Of a DNA stretch of 64,000 bases, positions 50,903 to 59,264 are shown piece after piece. The position numbers and the translations under genes are program-made. The notes below the pieces were generated by a model. It had not been told where the DNA came from and searched no databases. It was given only the letters and a program-made list of their open reading frames with translations. Where the stretch lies: assembly GCA_963699835.1 (NCBI GenBank), contig CAVOVJ010000010.1, forward strand, positions 1 through 64,000, given 5' to 3'. Position 1 is the first letter of the stretch. The number at the start of each line of letters is the position of its first letter. This DNA comes from BM003 sp963699835 (GTDB lineage Bacteria; Pseudomonadota; Gammaproteobacteria; Steroidobacterales; BM003).

Positions 50903-50911
50903 GCGACCGCT

Positions 50912-51859
50912 TCAGGACGTCGGCGACCGGGTACGGCAGGCTCAGCGGCTCCGGTGCCACGGTGGCTTCCGGCCATTTCGAAGAAGATCTCGCCTGCCAG
51001 CGCGTCGGTGCGAACGACCCTAGACATTCGGCGCCGGCTGAGCGCACGACGTTTCCGACTTTCTGACCAGCGCCCGTCAATGCGGCACCCGGATCCGGCA
51101 TTTTCCGCCCCCCGGTACCGCAAACCGGAACATACGGCGCTTTATTCTTCCTCGATGCTGGGTCCGGGCTACGACTTCCTGGCCGGTGTAGCACCCCTTG
51201 TCGAAACTGATGCCGTCGAGCAGGTCCAGATTGGTCATTTGCGCGACAAACAGCCCGCGGGTGGCCGCAAAAACGGTCGGATCGCCGGCCCGAATACGTC
51301 GCAGCTCCCATTTCTCGCGGCTGTCGCCGGCAATCGGATGGCCGCCGGGAGCCCGGCACAGCAGGTACTCCGGGTCGGGTCCCGGCAGCCGCAGCAGCCG
51401 TGAGTCCGCGACGGCGGTGACAGTCAACGGCCCGGGTACGGCCTGCCCCGGCCGTGGTCGGGCAGCCACGCCGCAGCCGCCGCGCCCGGAGACGGTTGCG
51501 AGTTCGATGGCATCGCTGACGTCGGCGATTTCCAGGCGGGACCGGAGAACGTAGCGTCCGAGTATCGCCGCGACCGGCTCCAGCAGTTCCCGCGGCAGGA
51601 TCAGGTCGATCGTATCCGGCTGTGGCGACAGCGCGTAGGCGATCGCCTGGAGCCGTCCCTTTGCGTCGCTGAGGCCGGTTAGCTGCGCATGCGCCTGATC
51701 GAGCCGTCGCACGTCATTGCAGAGCTGGCCCTGGAGAAAAGACGCGGCATCCTGCCCGGCAATCCGGAGGACTCCGAAATGGGGTATGGGCCGGGCTTCT
51801 CCGGTGTCAATGGTTGCCGGTTTGGAAAGTTCGCTCTGGTCATTCATAGTGCGCCGCAT
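50912..51859 (-). CDS. ygfZ: tRNA-modifying/Fe-S cluster protein YgfZ (multiple frameshifts at 3' end)
   Basis: Folate-binding GcvT-like protein that helps maintain certain Fe-S enzymes. The signature DKGCYTGQEVVARTQHRGR is intact, and the N-terminus has GQDAASFLQGQLCNDVRRLD. The first frame ends at 51077, but the typical ending continues through two other frames (AALTGAGQKVGNVVRSAGAE, then VVRTDALAGEIFFEMA, then PEPLSLPYPVADVL). Indels are needed near 51105, 51020, 50960 and 50915. The end at 50912 is therefore approximate. ATG 51847 is an alternative start. Confidence 0.82.
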
Positions 51860-51923
51860 TCTTGGCCCTGTAAAGACCTATTGCAAGGTGAAATACGGAC
51901 GTTGATCTGGCAGACTAGTCCGG

Positions 51924-52099
51924 ATGCAAAAGCGCCACGAAAAAAATGAAATTGCCCGATCGCGGAACAGGCCGAATCGAGTTCCGGCAGCGGCACCTGA
52001 TGCCGAGCCCGGAAGGCGAAAGAGATCGGCGGCCGGGACGGACCCGATCCGACGCGCTACGGCGACTGGGAAAAGGCGGGACGCTGTATCGATTTTTAG
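51924..52099 (+). CDS. SDHAF4-like succinate dehydrogenase assembly factor (DUF1674), one frameshift
   Basis: A small gene hidden in an apparently empty gap. ATG 51924 gives MQKRHEKNEIARSRNRPNR and a Pro/Ala stretch; after one missing base at the GG 52011-52012 the reading goes on as KAKEIGGRD and then GPDPTRYGDWEKAGRCIDF to TAG at 52097-52099, 58 residues in all. The C-terminal block (GP-PTRYGDWE--GR--DF) is the hallmark of the SDHAF4/DUF1674 family, which in eukaryotes binds the FAD-loaded SdhA before complex assembly. Its place just before sdhC supports the call. No strong Shine-Dalgarno is visible. Bacterial function is inferred. Confidence 0.75.
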
Positions 52100-52185
52100 C
52101 GGCGCGACATCGCGCTCGGGGTCAGATGTCGCGCATGGAGCTTTGTCTCTTTGACCATTCAGACTAGTAAAAGGTGTAACTAACG

Positions 52186-52579
52186 ATGGCGAGTGATAAT
52201 CGTCCGCTTTCACCACATTTGCAGGTCTACCGACCGCAAATCACATCGGTGCTTTCGATCCTCCATCGCATTACCGGGGTAGTGATGTCGTTCGGCGCAT
52301 TGCTGCTTGCGTACTGGCTGCTTGCCCTGGCATCGGGTCCGGTGGCCTACGCCGGTGCGCTCGAAGTGCTCGGGTCCGGCCCCGTTATGTTGATCTTGTT
52401 CGCCTGTCAGTTACTGTTTTTTCTACCATTTGTGCAACGGTCTGCGTCACCTGGCCTGGGATGCCGGGTGGGGCTTCGAATTACCGCAGGTCTACGCGTC
52501 CGGCTGGACCGTGGTCATTGCGTCGTTCGTACTGACGCTGCTGTTCTGGGTCGGGCTGCTGGCGGGAGGTTCGGTATGA
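52186..52579 (+). CDS. sdhC: Succinate dehydrogenase cytochrome b556 subunit (one frameshift)
   Basis: Membrane anchor that binds haem b and ubiquinone. Opens with SPHLQVYRPQITSVLSILHR and ITGV, the quinone-site region. As written, six T at 52417-52422 push the frame off and fuse SdhC to SdhD. With five T it reads LFFYHLCNGLRHLAWDAGWG, which holds the haem-ligand histidine, then a third helix (VIASFVLTLLFWVGLLAG) and TGA at 52577-52579. 130 residues, normal for SdhC. Confidence 0.92.
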
Positions 52580-52956
52580 GTCTTCGTACACCGCTTGGCA
52601 AAGCGCTTGGGCTGGGTTCGGCCAAAGACGGGACCGGGCACTGGTGGTCACAACGGGTGACCGCTGCAGCGCTTGCATTACTCGGCGTCTGGTTCGCTTT
52701 TGCGCTGGTCGGTCTTGACGGGTTCGACTACCAGACGGTCAGACTTTGGCTCGGCGCGCCGCTGAACTCAATACTGCTGATTATCCTGGTGGCGACTCTT
52801 TTCTACCATTCGAGCCTTGGCGTCCAGGTCGTGATCGAGGATTACGCCCACGAAGACGGCGGTAAGGTCGTCGCCCTGGTGCTGGCTAAATTCATTCATC
52901 TGTTTGCCGCGGTGGTCGGAATTTTCGCCGTATTGCGGATCAGTTTCGGAGCCTGA
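52576..52956 (+). CDS. sdhD: Succinate dehydrogenase hydrophobic membrane anchor subunit
   Basis: Second membrane anchor of complex II. ATG 52576 overlaps the corrected sdhC stop. WWSQRVTAAALALLGVWFAF is the first helix; YHSSLGVQVVIEDYAHEDG carries the conserved haem/quinone-site residues (H, D, Y). 126 residues, three helices. Confidence 0.92.
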   Translation: MSLRTPLGKALGLGSAKDGTGHWWSQRVTAAALALLGVWFAFALVGLDGFDYQTVRLWLGAPLNSILLIILVATLFYHSSLGVQVVIEDYAHEDGGKVVALVLAKFIHLFAAVVGIFAVLRISFGA

Positions 52957-52958
52957 GC

Positions 52959-54746
52959 ATGAGCCGAACGTACGAATTCATCGACCATACCTACGACGTC
53001 ATCGTCGTCGGCGCCGGCGGGGCGGGTCTGCGCGCGACTTTCGGACTTGCGGAGCAGGGCCTCAGGACTGCCTGCATTTCCAAAGTGTTCCCGACGCGCA
53101 GTCACACCGTCGCGGCACAGGGTGGCATCAGTGCCGCGCTCGGCAATATGGGCGAGGACGACTGGCGCTGGCATATGTACGACACCATCAAGGGTTCGGA
53201 CTGGCTCGGCGATCAGGATGCGATCGAGTATATGTGCAAGGAAGCACCGGATGCGGTCATCGAACTCGAGCACTACGGGGTCCCGTTCTCGCGTACCGAG
53301 GAAGGCAAGATTTACCAGCGGCCTTTCGGTGGCATGACGACCCATTTTGGCGAAGGCACGGCGCAGCGCACCTGTGCCGCGGCCGACCGCACCGGTCATG
53401 CGATGCTGCATACGCTTTACCAGCAGTCGCTCAAACACGATGCCGAGTTTTTTATCGAGTATTTCGCGGTCGACCTCATTATGGAGGACGGGCAGTGCCG
53501 CGGTGTTGTCGCCTACCGGATGGACGATGGCACTCTCCATCGTTTCCGCGGGCATATGACGATACTGGCAACGGGCGGGTACGGCCGCGCCTATTTTTCC
53601 TGCACTTCGGCGCATACCTGCACCGGCGACGGCAACGGCATGGTATTGCGCGCCGGCCTGCCGCTGCAGGACATGGAATTCGTACAGTTCCATCCCACCG
53701 GCATCTACGGCGCCGGTTGTCTGATCACCGAGGGAGTGCGTGGCGAGGGCGGTTATCTCACCAATTCCGACGGTGAGCGTTTTATGGAGCGTTATGCGCC
53801 AAACGCGAAAGACCTGGCATCGCGCGATGTCGTAAGCCGTTCGATGACCATTGAAATCCGCGAAGGCCGCGGCGTGGGGCCGGAGAAAGATCACATCCAT
53901 CTGCACCTCGAGCATCTCGGCCCGGACGTTATCAACGAGCGTCTGCCGGGGATTGCCGAGACAGCCAAGATTTTCGCGGGTACGGACGTAACCCGGGAGC
54001 CGATCCCGGTGTTGCCGACTGTGCACTACAACATGGGCGGAATTCCCGCCAATTACCATGGCGAGGTGGTAACAGTCAAAGACGGCGATCCGGAACATGT
54101 GGTTCCCGGCCTGATGGCGATCGGTGAGGCTGCCTGCGTTTCGGTCCATGGCGCCAATCGCCTGGGGTCGAATTCATTGCTCGATCTCGTTGTGTTTGGC
54201 CGCGCCGCGGCGCACCGCTGCGGCAGCGTCGTCGCGCCGAACCAGCGCCACAAGCCTTTGGCCGGCGATGCCGGGCAAGCGGCAGTTGATCGTTTCGATC
54301 GGCTCCGCCATGCGGATGGCAGTGTTACCACGGCCGATTTGCGTCTGAGAATGCAAAAGATCATGCAGAACCATGCCGCTGTGTTTCGCACCGGCGAGGT
54401 CTTGCGTGAGGGTATCGATCTGTTACAGGCAGCATGTGCCGAGTTCGCTGACATCAAGGTTGCGGACCGCTCGATGGTGTGGAACACCGACCTGGTCGAA
54501 ACCATGGAGCTCGAGAACCTGCTGGGGCAGGCGCTCGCCACCATTTGCTCGGCGGAGAACCGCAAGGAAAGCCGCGGCGCGCATGCGCGCGAGGATTTCT
54601 CCGATCGGGATGACGCAAACTGGATGAAACATACTCTGGCGTGGTTGCCTAGCCCGACCGAAGTTCGTATCGATTATCGTCCGGTGCACGAGGAGACTCT
54701 GACAGACGAAGTCGAGGCCGTTCCACCCAAGGCTCGCGTGTACTGA
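52959..54746 (+). CDS. sdhA: Succinate dehydrogenase flavoprotein subunit
   Basis: Oxidises succinate to fumarate with covalently bound FAD. FAD-binding VIVVGAGGAGLRATFGLAEQ; the histidine that carries FAD is in TRSHTVAAQGGISAALGN; QFHPTGIYGAGCLITEGVRG and NYHGEVV belong to the active site and capping region. 595 residues, intact, two bases after sdhD. Its covalent flavinylation would depend on SdhE (55579) and perhaps the SDHAF4-like protein (51924). Confidence 0.98.
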   Translation: MSRTYEFIDHTYDVIVVGAGGAGLRATFGLAEQGLRTACISKVFPTRSHTVAAQGGISAALGNMGEDDWRWHMYDTIKGSDWLGDQDAIEYMCKEAPDAVIELEHYGVPFSRTEEGKIYQRPFGGMTTHFGEGTAQRTCAAADRTGHAMLHTLYQQSLKHDAEFFIEYFAVDLIMEDGQCRGVVAYRMDDGTLHRFRGHMTILATGGYGRAYFSCTSAHTCTGDGNGMVLRAGLPLQDMEFVQFHPTGIYGAGCLITEGVRGEGGYLTNSDGERFMERYAPNAKDLASRDVVSRSMTIEIREGRGVGPEKDHIHLHLEHLGPDVINERLPGIAETAKIFAGTDVTREPIPVLPTVHYNMGGIPANYHGEVVTVKDGDPEHVVPGLMAIGEAACVSVHGANRLGSNSLLDLVVFGRAAAHRCGSVVAPNQRHKPLAGDAGQAAVDRFDRLRHADGSVTTADLRLRMQKIMQNHAAVFRTGEVLREGIDLLQAACAEFADIKVADRSMVWNTDLVETMELENLLGQALATICSAENRKESRGAHAREDFSDRDDANWMKHTLAWLPSPTEVRIDYRPVHEETLTDEVEAVPPKARVY

Positions 54747-54774
54747 CTGAAACCGCTCAAGGAGACTTCGCCAT

Positions 54775-55557
54775 ATGGCTCAGTTCCGACTCCCCGCAAA
54801 CTCGCGTATTGGCAAGGGAAAACTTTTCAAGGCCGCAGACGGTGCGAGGAATGTGCGCCGCTTCGTCGTTTATCGCTACGATCCCGACAGCGGAGAGACT
54901 CCACGCGTGGATACTTACGAGGTCGACATGGATAGCTGCGGGCCAATGGTTCTCGACGCTCTGATAAAAATCAAGAACGAGATCGACCCCACGCTCACCT
55001 TCAGGCGCTCCTGTCGCGAGGGTATCTGCGGTTCCTGCGCAATGAACATCGATGGTGGCAATACACTGGCCTGCATCCAGGCCAGTGACGAGATCAAGGG
55101 TGACGTCAAGATCTATCCGCTCCCGCATCTCCCGGTCGTCAAGGACCTGGTTCCGGATTTGACCAATTTTTACGCCCAGTACGCCTCGATCAAGCCGTGG
55201 CTCCAGGCGCGCACGCCGCCGCCGCCGGACGGCGAGCGGTTGCAGTCAAAAGAGGAGCAGGAGCTGATCAATGATCCGTCCGCCTGCATTCTGTGTGCAT
55301 GCTGTTCGACCAGTTGCCCCAGTTACTGGTGGAACAGCGATCGTTATCTTGGCCCGGCTATCCTGCTGCAGGCGTATCGCTGGATCGTCGATAGCCGCGA
55401 TGAGGCCACCGGTGAGCGGCTCGACGAGCTCGAAGACCCGTTCCGGCTGTATCGCTGCCATACCATCATGAATTGCACAAGAACCTGCCCCAAGAACCTC
55501 AATCCGGCGCGTTACATTGGTGAAATCAAAAAGGCCCTTGTCGAGCGGCGCCATTAA
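54775..55557 (+). CDS. sdhB: Succinate dehydrogenase iron-sulfur subunit
   Basis: Passes electrons from FAD to the quinone through three clusters: [2Fe-2S] ligands in CREGICGSCAMN with a further C in NTLAC; [4Fe-4S] and [3Fe-4S] ligands in CILCACCSTSCPSYWWN and CHTIMNCTRTCPKNLNPAR. 260 residues, slightly longer than E. coli SdhB, with a short N-terminal extension. Confidence 0.98.
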   Translation: MAQFRLPANSRIGKGKLFKAADGARNVRRFVVYRYDPDSGETPRVDTYEVDMDSCGPMVLDALIKIKNEIDPTLTFRRSCREGICGSCAMNIDGGNTLACIQASDEIKGDVKIYPLPHLPVVKDLVPDLTNFYAQYASIKPWLQARTPPPPDGERLQSKEEQELINDPSACILCACCSTSCPSYWWNSDRYLGPAILLQAYRWIVDSRDEATGERLDELEDPFRLYRCHTIMNCTRTCPKNLNPARYIGEIKKALVERRH

Positions 55558-55578
55558 CGGTCGATTGCACTGCACACT

Positions 55579-55821
55579 ATGAGTGAACTGTCCCGTCTTC
55601 GCTGGCAATGTCGTCGCGGGATGAAAGAGCTCGACCAATTGCTCGAGCGATATCTCGACCGCTGTTATGAACGGGCGACTACGCATCACCGGGCCGCATT
55701 CCGTGCGTTGCTGGAGCTGCAGGACCCCGAGTTGTACGGCTACCTGCTCGGACGTTCGGCGCCGGAAGATGAGTCACTGAAAGCGATTGTCGGCCAGGTT
55801 CGCGGTGAACCGCATAATTGA
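55579..55821 (+). CDS. sdhE: FAD assembly factor SdhE
   Basis: Promotes covalent attachment of FAD to SdhA. The invariant RRGMKELD motif is at residues 13-20 (CRRGMKELDQLLERYLDRCY), and LLELQDPELYGYLLGR follows. 80 residues, family norm. Located right after sdhB and overlapping ygfX, the arrangement known as cptB-cptA in E. coli. Confidence 0.95.
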   Translation: MSELSRLRWQCRRGMKELDQLLERYLDRCYERATTHHRAAFRALLELQDPELYGYLLGRSAPEDESLKAIVGQVRGEPHN

Positions 55822-56329
55822 GCCGCGGGGTGGAATCGGGGTCGCGGTCTTCATTATGTTGACTCACGCCTTTGCGCTGGCCGGCATCGTGCTCACTGCC
55901 GTTTCCGGCCCGGTGGCGACCCTGCTGGGGATCACGGTCTGCTGCAGCGCCGCATTATTGCTGCACTCGGAGCTCTGCATGGCGACGGCGGTCCGGCGTT
56001 GCAGCTACAGCGAGAAGAGGGGATGGTGGCTGGAGGTGCGGGACGGCGGCCGGGTGGCCGCAACTCTCGTTGAGTCGGTTTGTCTGGGCTATTGTTTGAT
56101 AACCATGGTCTGGCGCGACCATAATGGGCGAAGGTATCGCGTTTTCCTGACTCCGGAGACGGTTTCCGCGGCGCAGCGCCGGCGCCTGGCGGTTTTTCTG
56201 AGGTGGGGGTTTCTTGCGGAAAATACCGATCAAACTGGTAAGAACTTTCCGCCTGACGCAGGGTCTATGACTGTGGCAATAGGGCGCACTCACACAGTGG
56301 GGGGCGTCGATGCCGGGAAAGACAACTGA
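55805..56329 (+). CDS. YgfX/CptA-family membrane protein
   Basis: Two adjacent hydrophobic helices (IMLTHAFALAGIVLTAVSG and ATLLGITVCCSAALLLHSEL) are followed by a soluble domain with WWLEVRDGGRVAATL and a basic AAQRRRLAVFLRWG end. This is the YgfX layout; E. coli YgfX was described as the partner of YgfY (SdhE), with a proposed effect on cell division. GTG 55805 overlaps sdhE. The last about 38 residues extend beyond the usual end, overlap the rpoE promoter and its first codons, and may reflect another indel. Confidence 0.72.
   Translation: MNRIIEPRGGIGVAVFIMLTHAFALAGIVLTAVSGPVATLLGITVCCSAALLLHSELCMATAVRRCSYSEKRGWWLEVRDGGRVAATLVESVCLGYCLITMVWRDHNGRRYRVFLTPETVSAAQRRRLAVFLRWGFLAENTDQTGKNFPPDAGSMTVAIGRTHTVGGVDAGKDN
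56242..56270 (+). promoter_or_regulatory. Predicted sigma-E-type autoregulatory promoter of rpoE
   Basis: GAACTT at 56242-56247 and TCTATGA at 56264-56270 are separated by 16 bases, close to the sigma-E consensus (GAACTT, 16 bases, TCTGA/TCTAA). It lies inside the 3' end of ygfX and about 40 bases before the rpoE ATG, the position expected for an autoregulated rpoE promoter. Confidence 0.65.
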
Positions 56330-56885
56330 TCGCGAGCTGGTCGGGCGTGTCAAGAAAGGGGACAAAGCCGCCTTTGATCTGCTGGTTCTGAAATATCAGC
56401 ACAAGATCGTCAAGCTGGTGATGCGCTACGTGAAGGATCCGTCCGAGGCTATGGATGTTGCCCAGGAGGCTTTTCTTAAGGCCTACCGTGCGATGGCGAC
56501 GTTCCGCGGGGACAGCGCTTTTTACACCTGGCTTTACAGGATTGCGATTAACACGGCAAAAAATCACCTGGTTGCGGCCAAACGGCGGCCGGTGGATTTT
56601 GAACTCGATCTGCAGGATCCGGATCAATACGAGCTGAGCAATCGCCTGAGGGACATCGATACCCCGGAAGGATTGTTGCTCAGCAACGAGATTCGCGAAG
56701 CGGTCGAAGATGCGATAAGGGGATTGCCCGAGGATCTGCGCACCGCCATTTTGCTGCGCGAGATCGAGGGAATGAGCTACGAGGAAATCGCCGAGGCGAT
56801 GACCTGCCCGGTCGGAACGGTGCGGTCACGAATTTTTCGCGCCCGTGAGGCGATAGACAAACGTTTGCAGCCATTGGTGAATTGA
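56310..56885 (+). CDS. rpoE: RNA polymerase sigma-E factor
   Basis: Extracytoplasmic-stress sigma factor. Region 2: DLLVLKYQHKIVKLVMRYVK, MDVAQEAFLKAYRAM, FYTWLYRIAINTAKNHLVA; region 4: LREIEGMSYEEIAEAMTCPV and GTVRSRIFRAREAI. 191 residues, very close in size and sequence pattern to E. coli RpoE. Controlled post-translationally by RseA (next gene) and RseP (19804). Confidence 0.97.
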   Translation: MPGKTTDRELVGRVKKGDKAAFDLLVLKYQHKIVKLVMRYVKDPSEAMDVAQEAFLKAYRAMATFRGDSAFYTWLYRIAINTAKNHLVAAKRRPVDFELDLQDPDQYELSNRLRDIDTPEGLLLSNEIREAVEDAIRGLPEDLRTAILLREIEGMSYEEIAEAMTCPVGTVRSRIFRAREAIDKRLQPLVN

Positions 56886-56894
56886 GGAGCCGAC

Positions 56895-57503
56895 ATGGCG
56901 AGTCCTTTAGATTTTCAGATTTCGGCACTGATTGACGATGAACTCGATAGCGCCGAATTCGAACTGCTCGCAGAGCGTCTGGCGCGCGATTTACCTCTGC
57001 GGGCACAGTATTCGCGGTTCGCGATTATCGGTGAGGTGCTGCGCGGCGCGCCGCTGTTGCTGGACTCGGGGTTTGCCGAGCGCGTGCGCGCCGAAGTTGC
57101 CACGGAACCGTCCGGACCGCTGCCGACCATCGGCGCGATGCAGTCCTACCTGCGTCCGGTTCTGGGCATGGCGATCGCAGCCTCGGTGGCGCTCGTTGCC
57201 CTGTTCAGTCTGATGCCGGGGTCACAGATGCCGATCAGCGGTGAGGCCCCCGGTATGGCGATGCAGCAGGGCGGCCCGACCTACACGGTTCCAGCGACCT
57301 CGACGGTCAGTTCAGGCGAACCCGAGCGTTTGGAGTATTACTTCCTGCGCCATGGTGAGTATGCGCCGATGGCGCGTAAGAGCACTTACAGCCGGGTGAT
57401 TGCCGAGCCGCCGGAAACGGACGGCCCCGGTTTGGCTGAGGGTCCGGGTGATCTCGACACCGCCGCGTCCGCCAAGGATTCAGAGGGCGAGACCGGGCAA
57501 TGA
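56895..57503 (+). CDS. rseA: Anti-sigma-E factor RseA
   Basis: Inner-membrane anti-sigma factor. The cytoplasmic sigma-binding part opens with QISALIDDELDSAEFELL and continues YSRFAIIGEVLRGAPLL; one membrane helix lies at about residues 88-108 (VLGMAIAASVALVALFSLMP); the rest is periplasmic, disordered and acidic at the end. 202 residues. Cleavage by DegS and then RseP would free RpoE. Overlaps rseB by four bases. Confidence 0.93.
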   Translation: MASPLDFQISALIDDELDSAEFELLAERLARDLPLRAQYSRFAIIGEVLRGAPLLLDSGFAERVRAEVATEPSGPLPTIGAMQSYLRPVLGMAIAASVALVALFSLMPGSQMPISGEAPGMAMQQGGPTYTVPATSTVSSGEPERLEYYFLRHGEYAPMARKSTYSRVIAEPPETDGPGLAEGPGDLDTAASAKDSEGETGQ

Positions 57504-58489
57504 GGTCACTGTCGCGCAGTCTTGCCGGACTCGCCTTATTCTCTCTAAGCGCTCTGGCGATCGGCGAGTCAGACCCCAGCAGTTTATTGCAGAAAATGGC
57601 GTGGGCGCTTGAGCGGACGAATTACGAAGGGGTTTTCATCCACACCCATCTCGGCCGGTCGGAAACGATGAAGGTCGTACACCGGGTCGATGGGGAAGGC
57701 AGAATTACCGAACGCCTGGTCTCCATCGACGGTTCCGGCCGCGAGATCATTCGCAGCGACGAGGAAGTGCGCTGTATTTTGCCTGACCGACGTTCGGTTT
57801 TTGTCGAAAAGCGTGACAATCAAAACCCGTTGTTTGCCAATCTGCCGCAGTATTCCGACAAACTCGGCCTGTATTACGATTTCGTATCGCTCGGCGCCGA
57901 GAAGCTGTTACGCCTCGATACCCGGGTGCTGGTAATCGAGCCGCGCGACGAATTCCGCTATGGCTACAAGCTCTGGCTCGAAAAATCGACATCGCTGCCG
58001 CTCAAGACCCAGCTGCTTGGAGAAGATGGCGGCGTTATCGAGCAGATTCTCTTTCACAGCATTACCCTCAGCGACGAAATACCGGCGTCGGCGGTAAGAC
58101 CGGGCGTCGATGCAAGCGATTTTACCTGGTACTACGAGCGTGATCAGGGTCCGAATTCCCGGCAAGCGCAGTCCGATGTCTGGCAAGCCGCGGATTTGCC
58201 ACCTGGGTTCCGGCTGGAGGCGACCAACAGCGAGTACCTGGCGGACTCGGACTCGCCGACCCAGCACATCGTCTATACCGACGGTCTGGCGACAGTTTCG
58301 GTTTTCGTCGAACCCGGGAGTCGCGCGGACGGCGGCCTCGCGGTAGGTACGGCGCACCGGGGGGCGGCATTCGCCCATACGGCGCGAAGTGATGAGCATA
58401 TGGTGACGGCGGTGGGTGAAGTGCCGGAAATTACCGTGAAAATGATCGCCACCTCGATGCACAAAAGCACCCGGGACGCACGACGGTGA
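57500..58489 (+). CDS. rseB: Sigma-E regulatory protein RseB
   Basis: Periplasmic protein that binds RseA and protects it from DegS until lipopolysaccharide or stress signals displace it. A signal peptide (LAGLALFSLSALAIG) leads to a LolA-like domain (NYEGVFIHTHLGRSETMKVV, RLDTRVLVIEPRDEFRYGYK) and a C-terminal MucB/RseB domain (ADLPPGFRLEATN, HIVYTDGLATVSVFVEPG). 329 residues. Confidence 0.95.
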   Translation: MRSLSRSLAGLALFSLSALAIGESDPSSLLQKMAWALERTNYEGVFIHTHLGRSETMKVVHRVDGEGRITERLVSIDGSGREIIRSDEEVRCILPDRRSVFVEKRDNQNPLFANLPQYSDKLGLYYDFVSLGAEKLLRLDTRVLVIEPRDEFRYGYKLWLEKSTSLPLKTQLLGEDGGVIEQILFHSITLSDEIPASAVRPGVDASDFTWYYERDQGPNSRQAQSDVWQAADLPPGFRLEATNSEYLADSDSPTQHIVYTDGLATVSVFVEPGSRADGGLAVGTAHRGAAFAHTARSDEHMVTAVGEVPEITVKMIATSMHKSTRDARR

Positions 58490-58932
58490 TCGTATGCGAC
58501 GCTCAGGTTGAGCGGGTTGCGGCTGATGCCGTCTGGGTCAGATGTCAGCGCAAACCGGATTGCCGCCAGTGTAGCGCTGGTCGTGGTTGCGCCGCGTATC
58601 TTTTTTTCCGCGAAAATCGGCCCGGCGAAACGCTACTCGCGGTGGACAAGGGTGATCACCAGCTTGTAACAGGTGACCATGTCAGCGTCGGTGTCCCGGC
58701 CAGCGAGCTGCAGAGGGCTGCTCTGCTGCTGTATTTCGTGCCGCTTGCCGGGTTGATGTGCGGCGCCGCGCTCGCCGCCGCGCTCGGTAGTGATCTGCTG
58801 ACTTTGGCCGGCGCGGCGGCCGGCTTGCTCCTCGGTTTCGTTCCGGCCCGGCGCATGGACGCGCGAATCCGCGCATCGCGGGGATGGCGACCGCGAGTGG
58901 TCCGGCGTCTCACGACGGGTACTCCGCGTTGA
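58486..58932 (+). CDS. rseC: RseC/MucC-family membrane protein
   Basis: A positive modulator of sigma-E and, in some bacteria, linked to the Rsx/SoxR reducing system. The N-terminal cysteine cluster CQRKPDCRQCSAGRGC is characteristic, followed by two helices (LLLYFVPLAGLMCGAALAAA and LLTLAGAAAGLLLGF). GTG 58486 overlaps the rseB stop. 148 residues. Confidence 0.9.
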   Translation: MIVCDAQVERVAADAVWVRCQRKPDCRQCSAGRGCAAYLFFRENRPGETLLAVDKGDHQLVTGDHVSVGVPASELQRAALLLYFVPLAGLMCGAALAAALGSDLLTLAGAAAGLLLGFVPARRMDARIRASRGWRPRVVRRLTTGTPR

Positions 58933-59186
58933 CCGACGCCCGGCCTTCGCTGACGCTGTATAGCCGCGAGCACTGTCATCTCTGCGAGGTAATGGTGGCG
59001 GAATTGCGGCCGCTGCTGACCAGATACCAGGTCGCTCTGCGTGTTCTCGACGTCGATGAGGATGCACAGATCAGTGCACGTTACGGCAGCCAGGTACCGG
59101 TGCTTTTGCTGGGCCCGGACGTTCTCAGCCGGTTCCGCCTGGATGCCGGCCGCGTCGAGGCTGCTCTGCAGGCAACCAGGACATAG
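58929..59186 (+). CDS. Glutaredoxin-family protein (DUF836 type)
   Basis: A thioredoxin-fold protein of about 85 residues: LTLYSREHCHLCEVMVAELR holds a CHLC redox motif, and GSQVPVLLLGPDVLSRFRLD gives the cis-proline segment. I chose TTG 58929, which forms a TTGA overlap with the rseC stop like ispD/ispF; ATG 58884 is also in frame with a 49-base overlap. Small glutaredoxins are common at this position before lepA. Substrate unknown. Confidence 0.82.
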   Translation: MTDARPSLTLYSREHCHLCEVMVAELRPLLTRYQVALRVLDVDEDAQISARYGSQVPVLLLGPDVLSRFRLDAGRVEAALQATRT

Positions 59187-59207
59187 GTCTATTCGCTACC
59201 AAGCCCG

Positions 59208-59213
59208 TATAAT
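59208..59213 (+). promoter_or_regulatory. Possible -10 box of a lepA promoter
   Basis: A perfect TATAAT lies 51 bases upstream of the lepA start, in the 78-base gap after the glutaredoxin gene. No convincing -35 hexamer is seen 16-18 bases upstream, so the promoter is tentative. Confidence 0.35.
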
Positions 59214-59264
59214 GGCGAGCTTTATCCGGCGCCACCATGCGCCGCCTTGCGACCCCGGTTCTCG

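Noticed and set aside
51911..52168. A 9-base direct repeat CAGACTAGT (51911-51919 and 52160-52168) flanking the SDHAF4-like gene, like a target-site duplication
   Set aside because: A 9-base repeat within a few hundred bases is expected by chance fairly often, and the enclosed segment is a recognisable sdh-linked gene without terminal inverted repeats.
52186..52956. A fused SdhC-SdhD membrane anchor
   Set aside because: The junction segment in the raw frame is charged nonsense; with five instead of six T the haem-ligand segment and the sdhC stop reappear.
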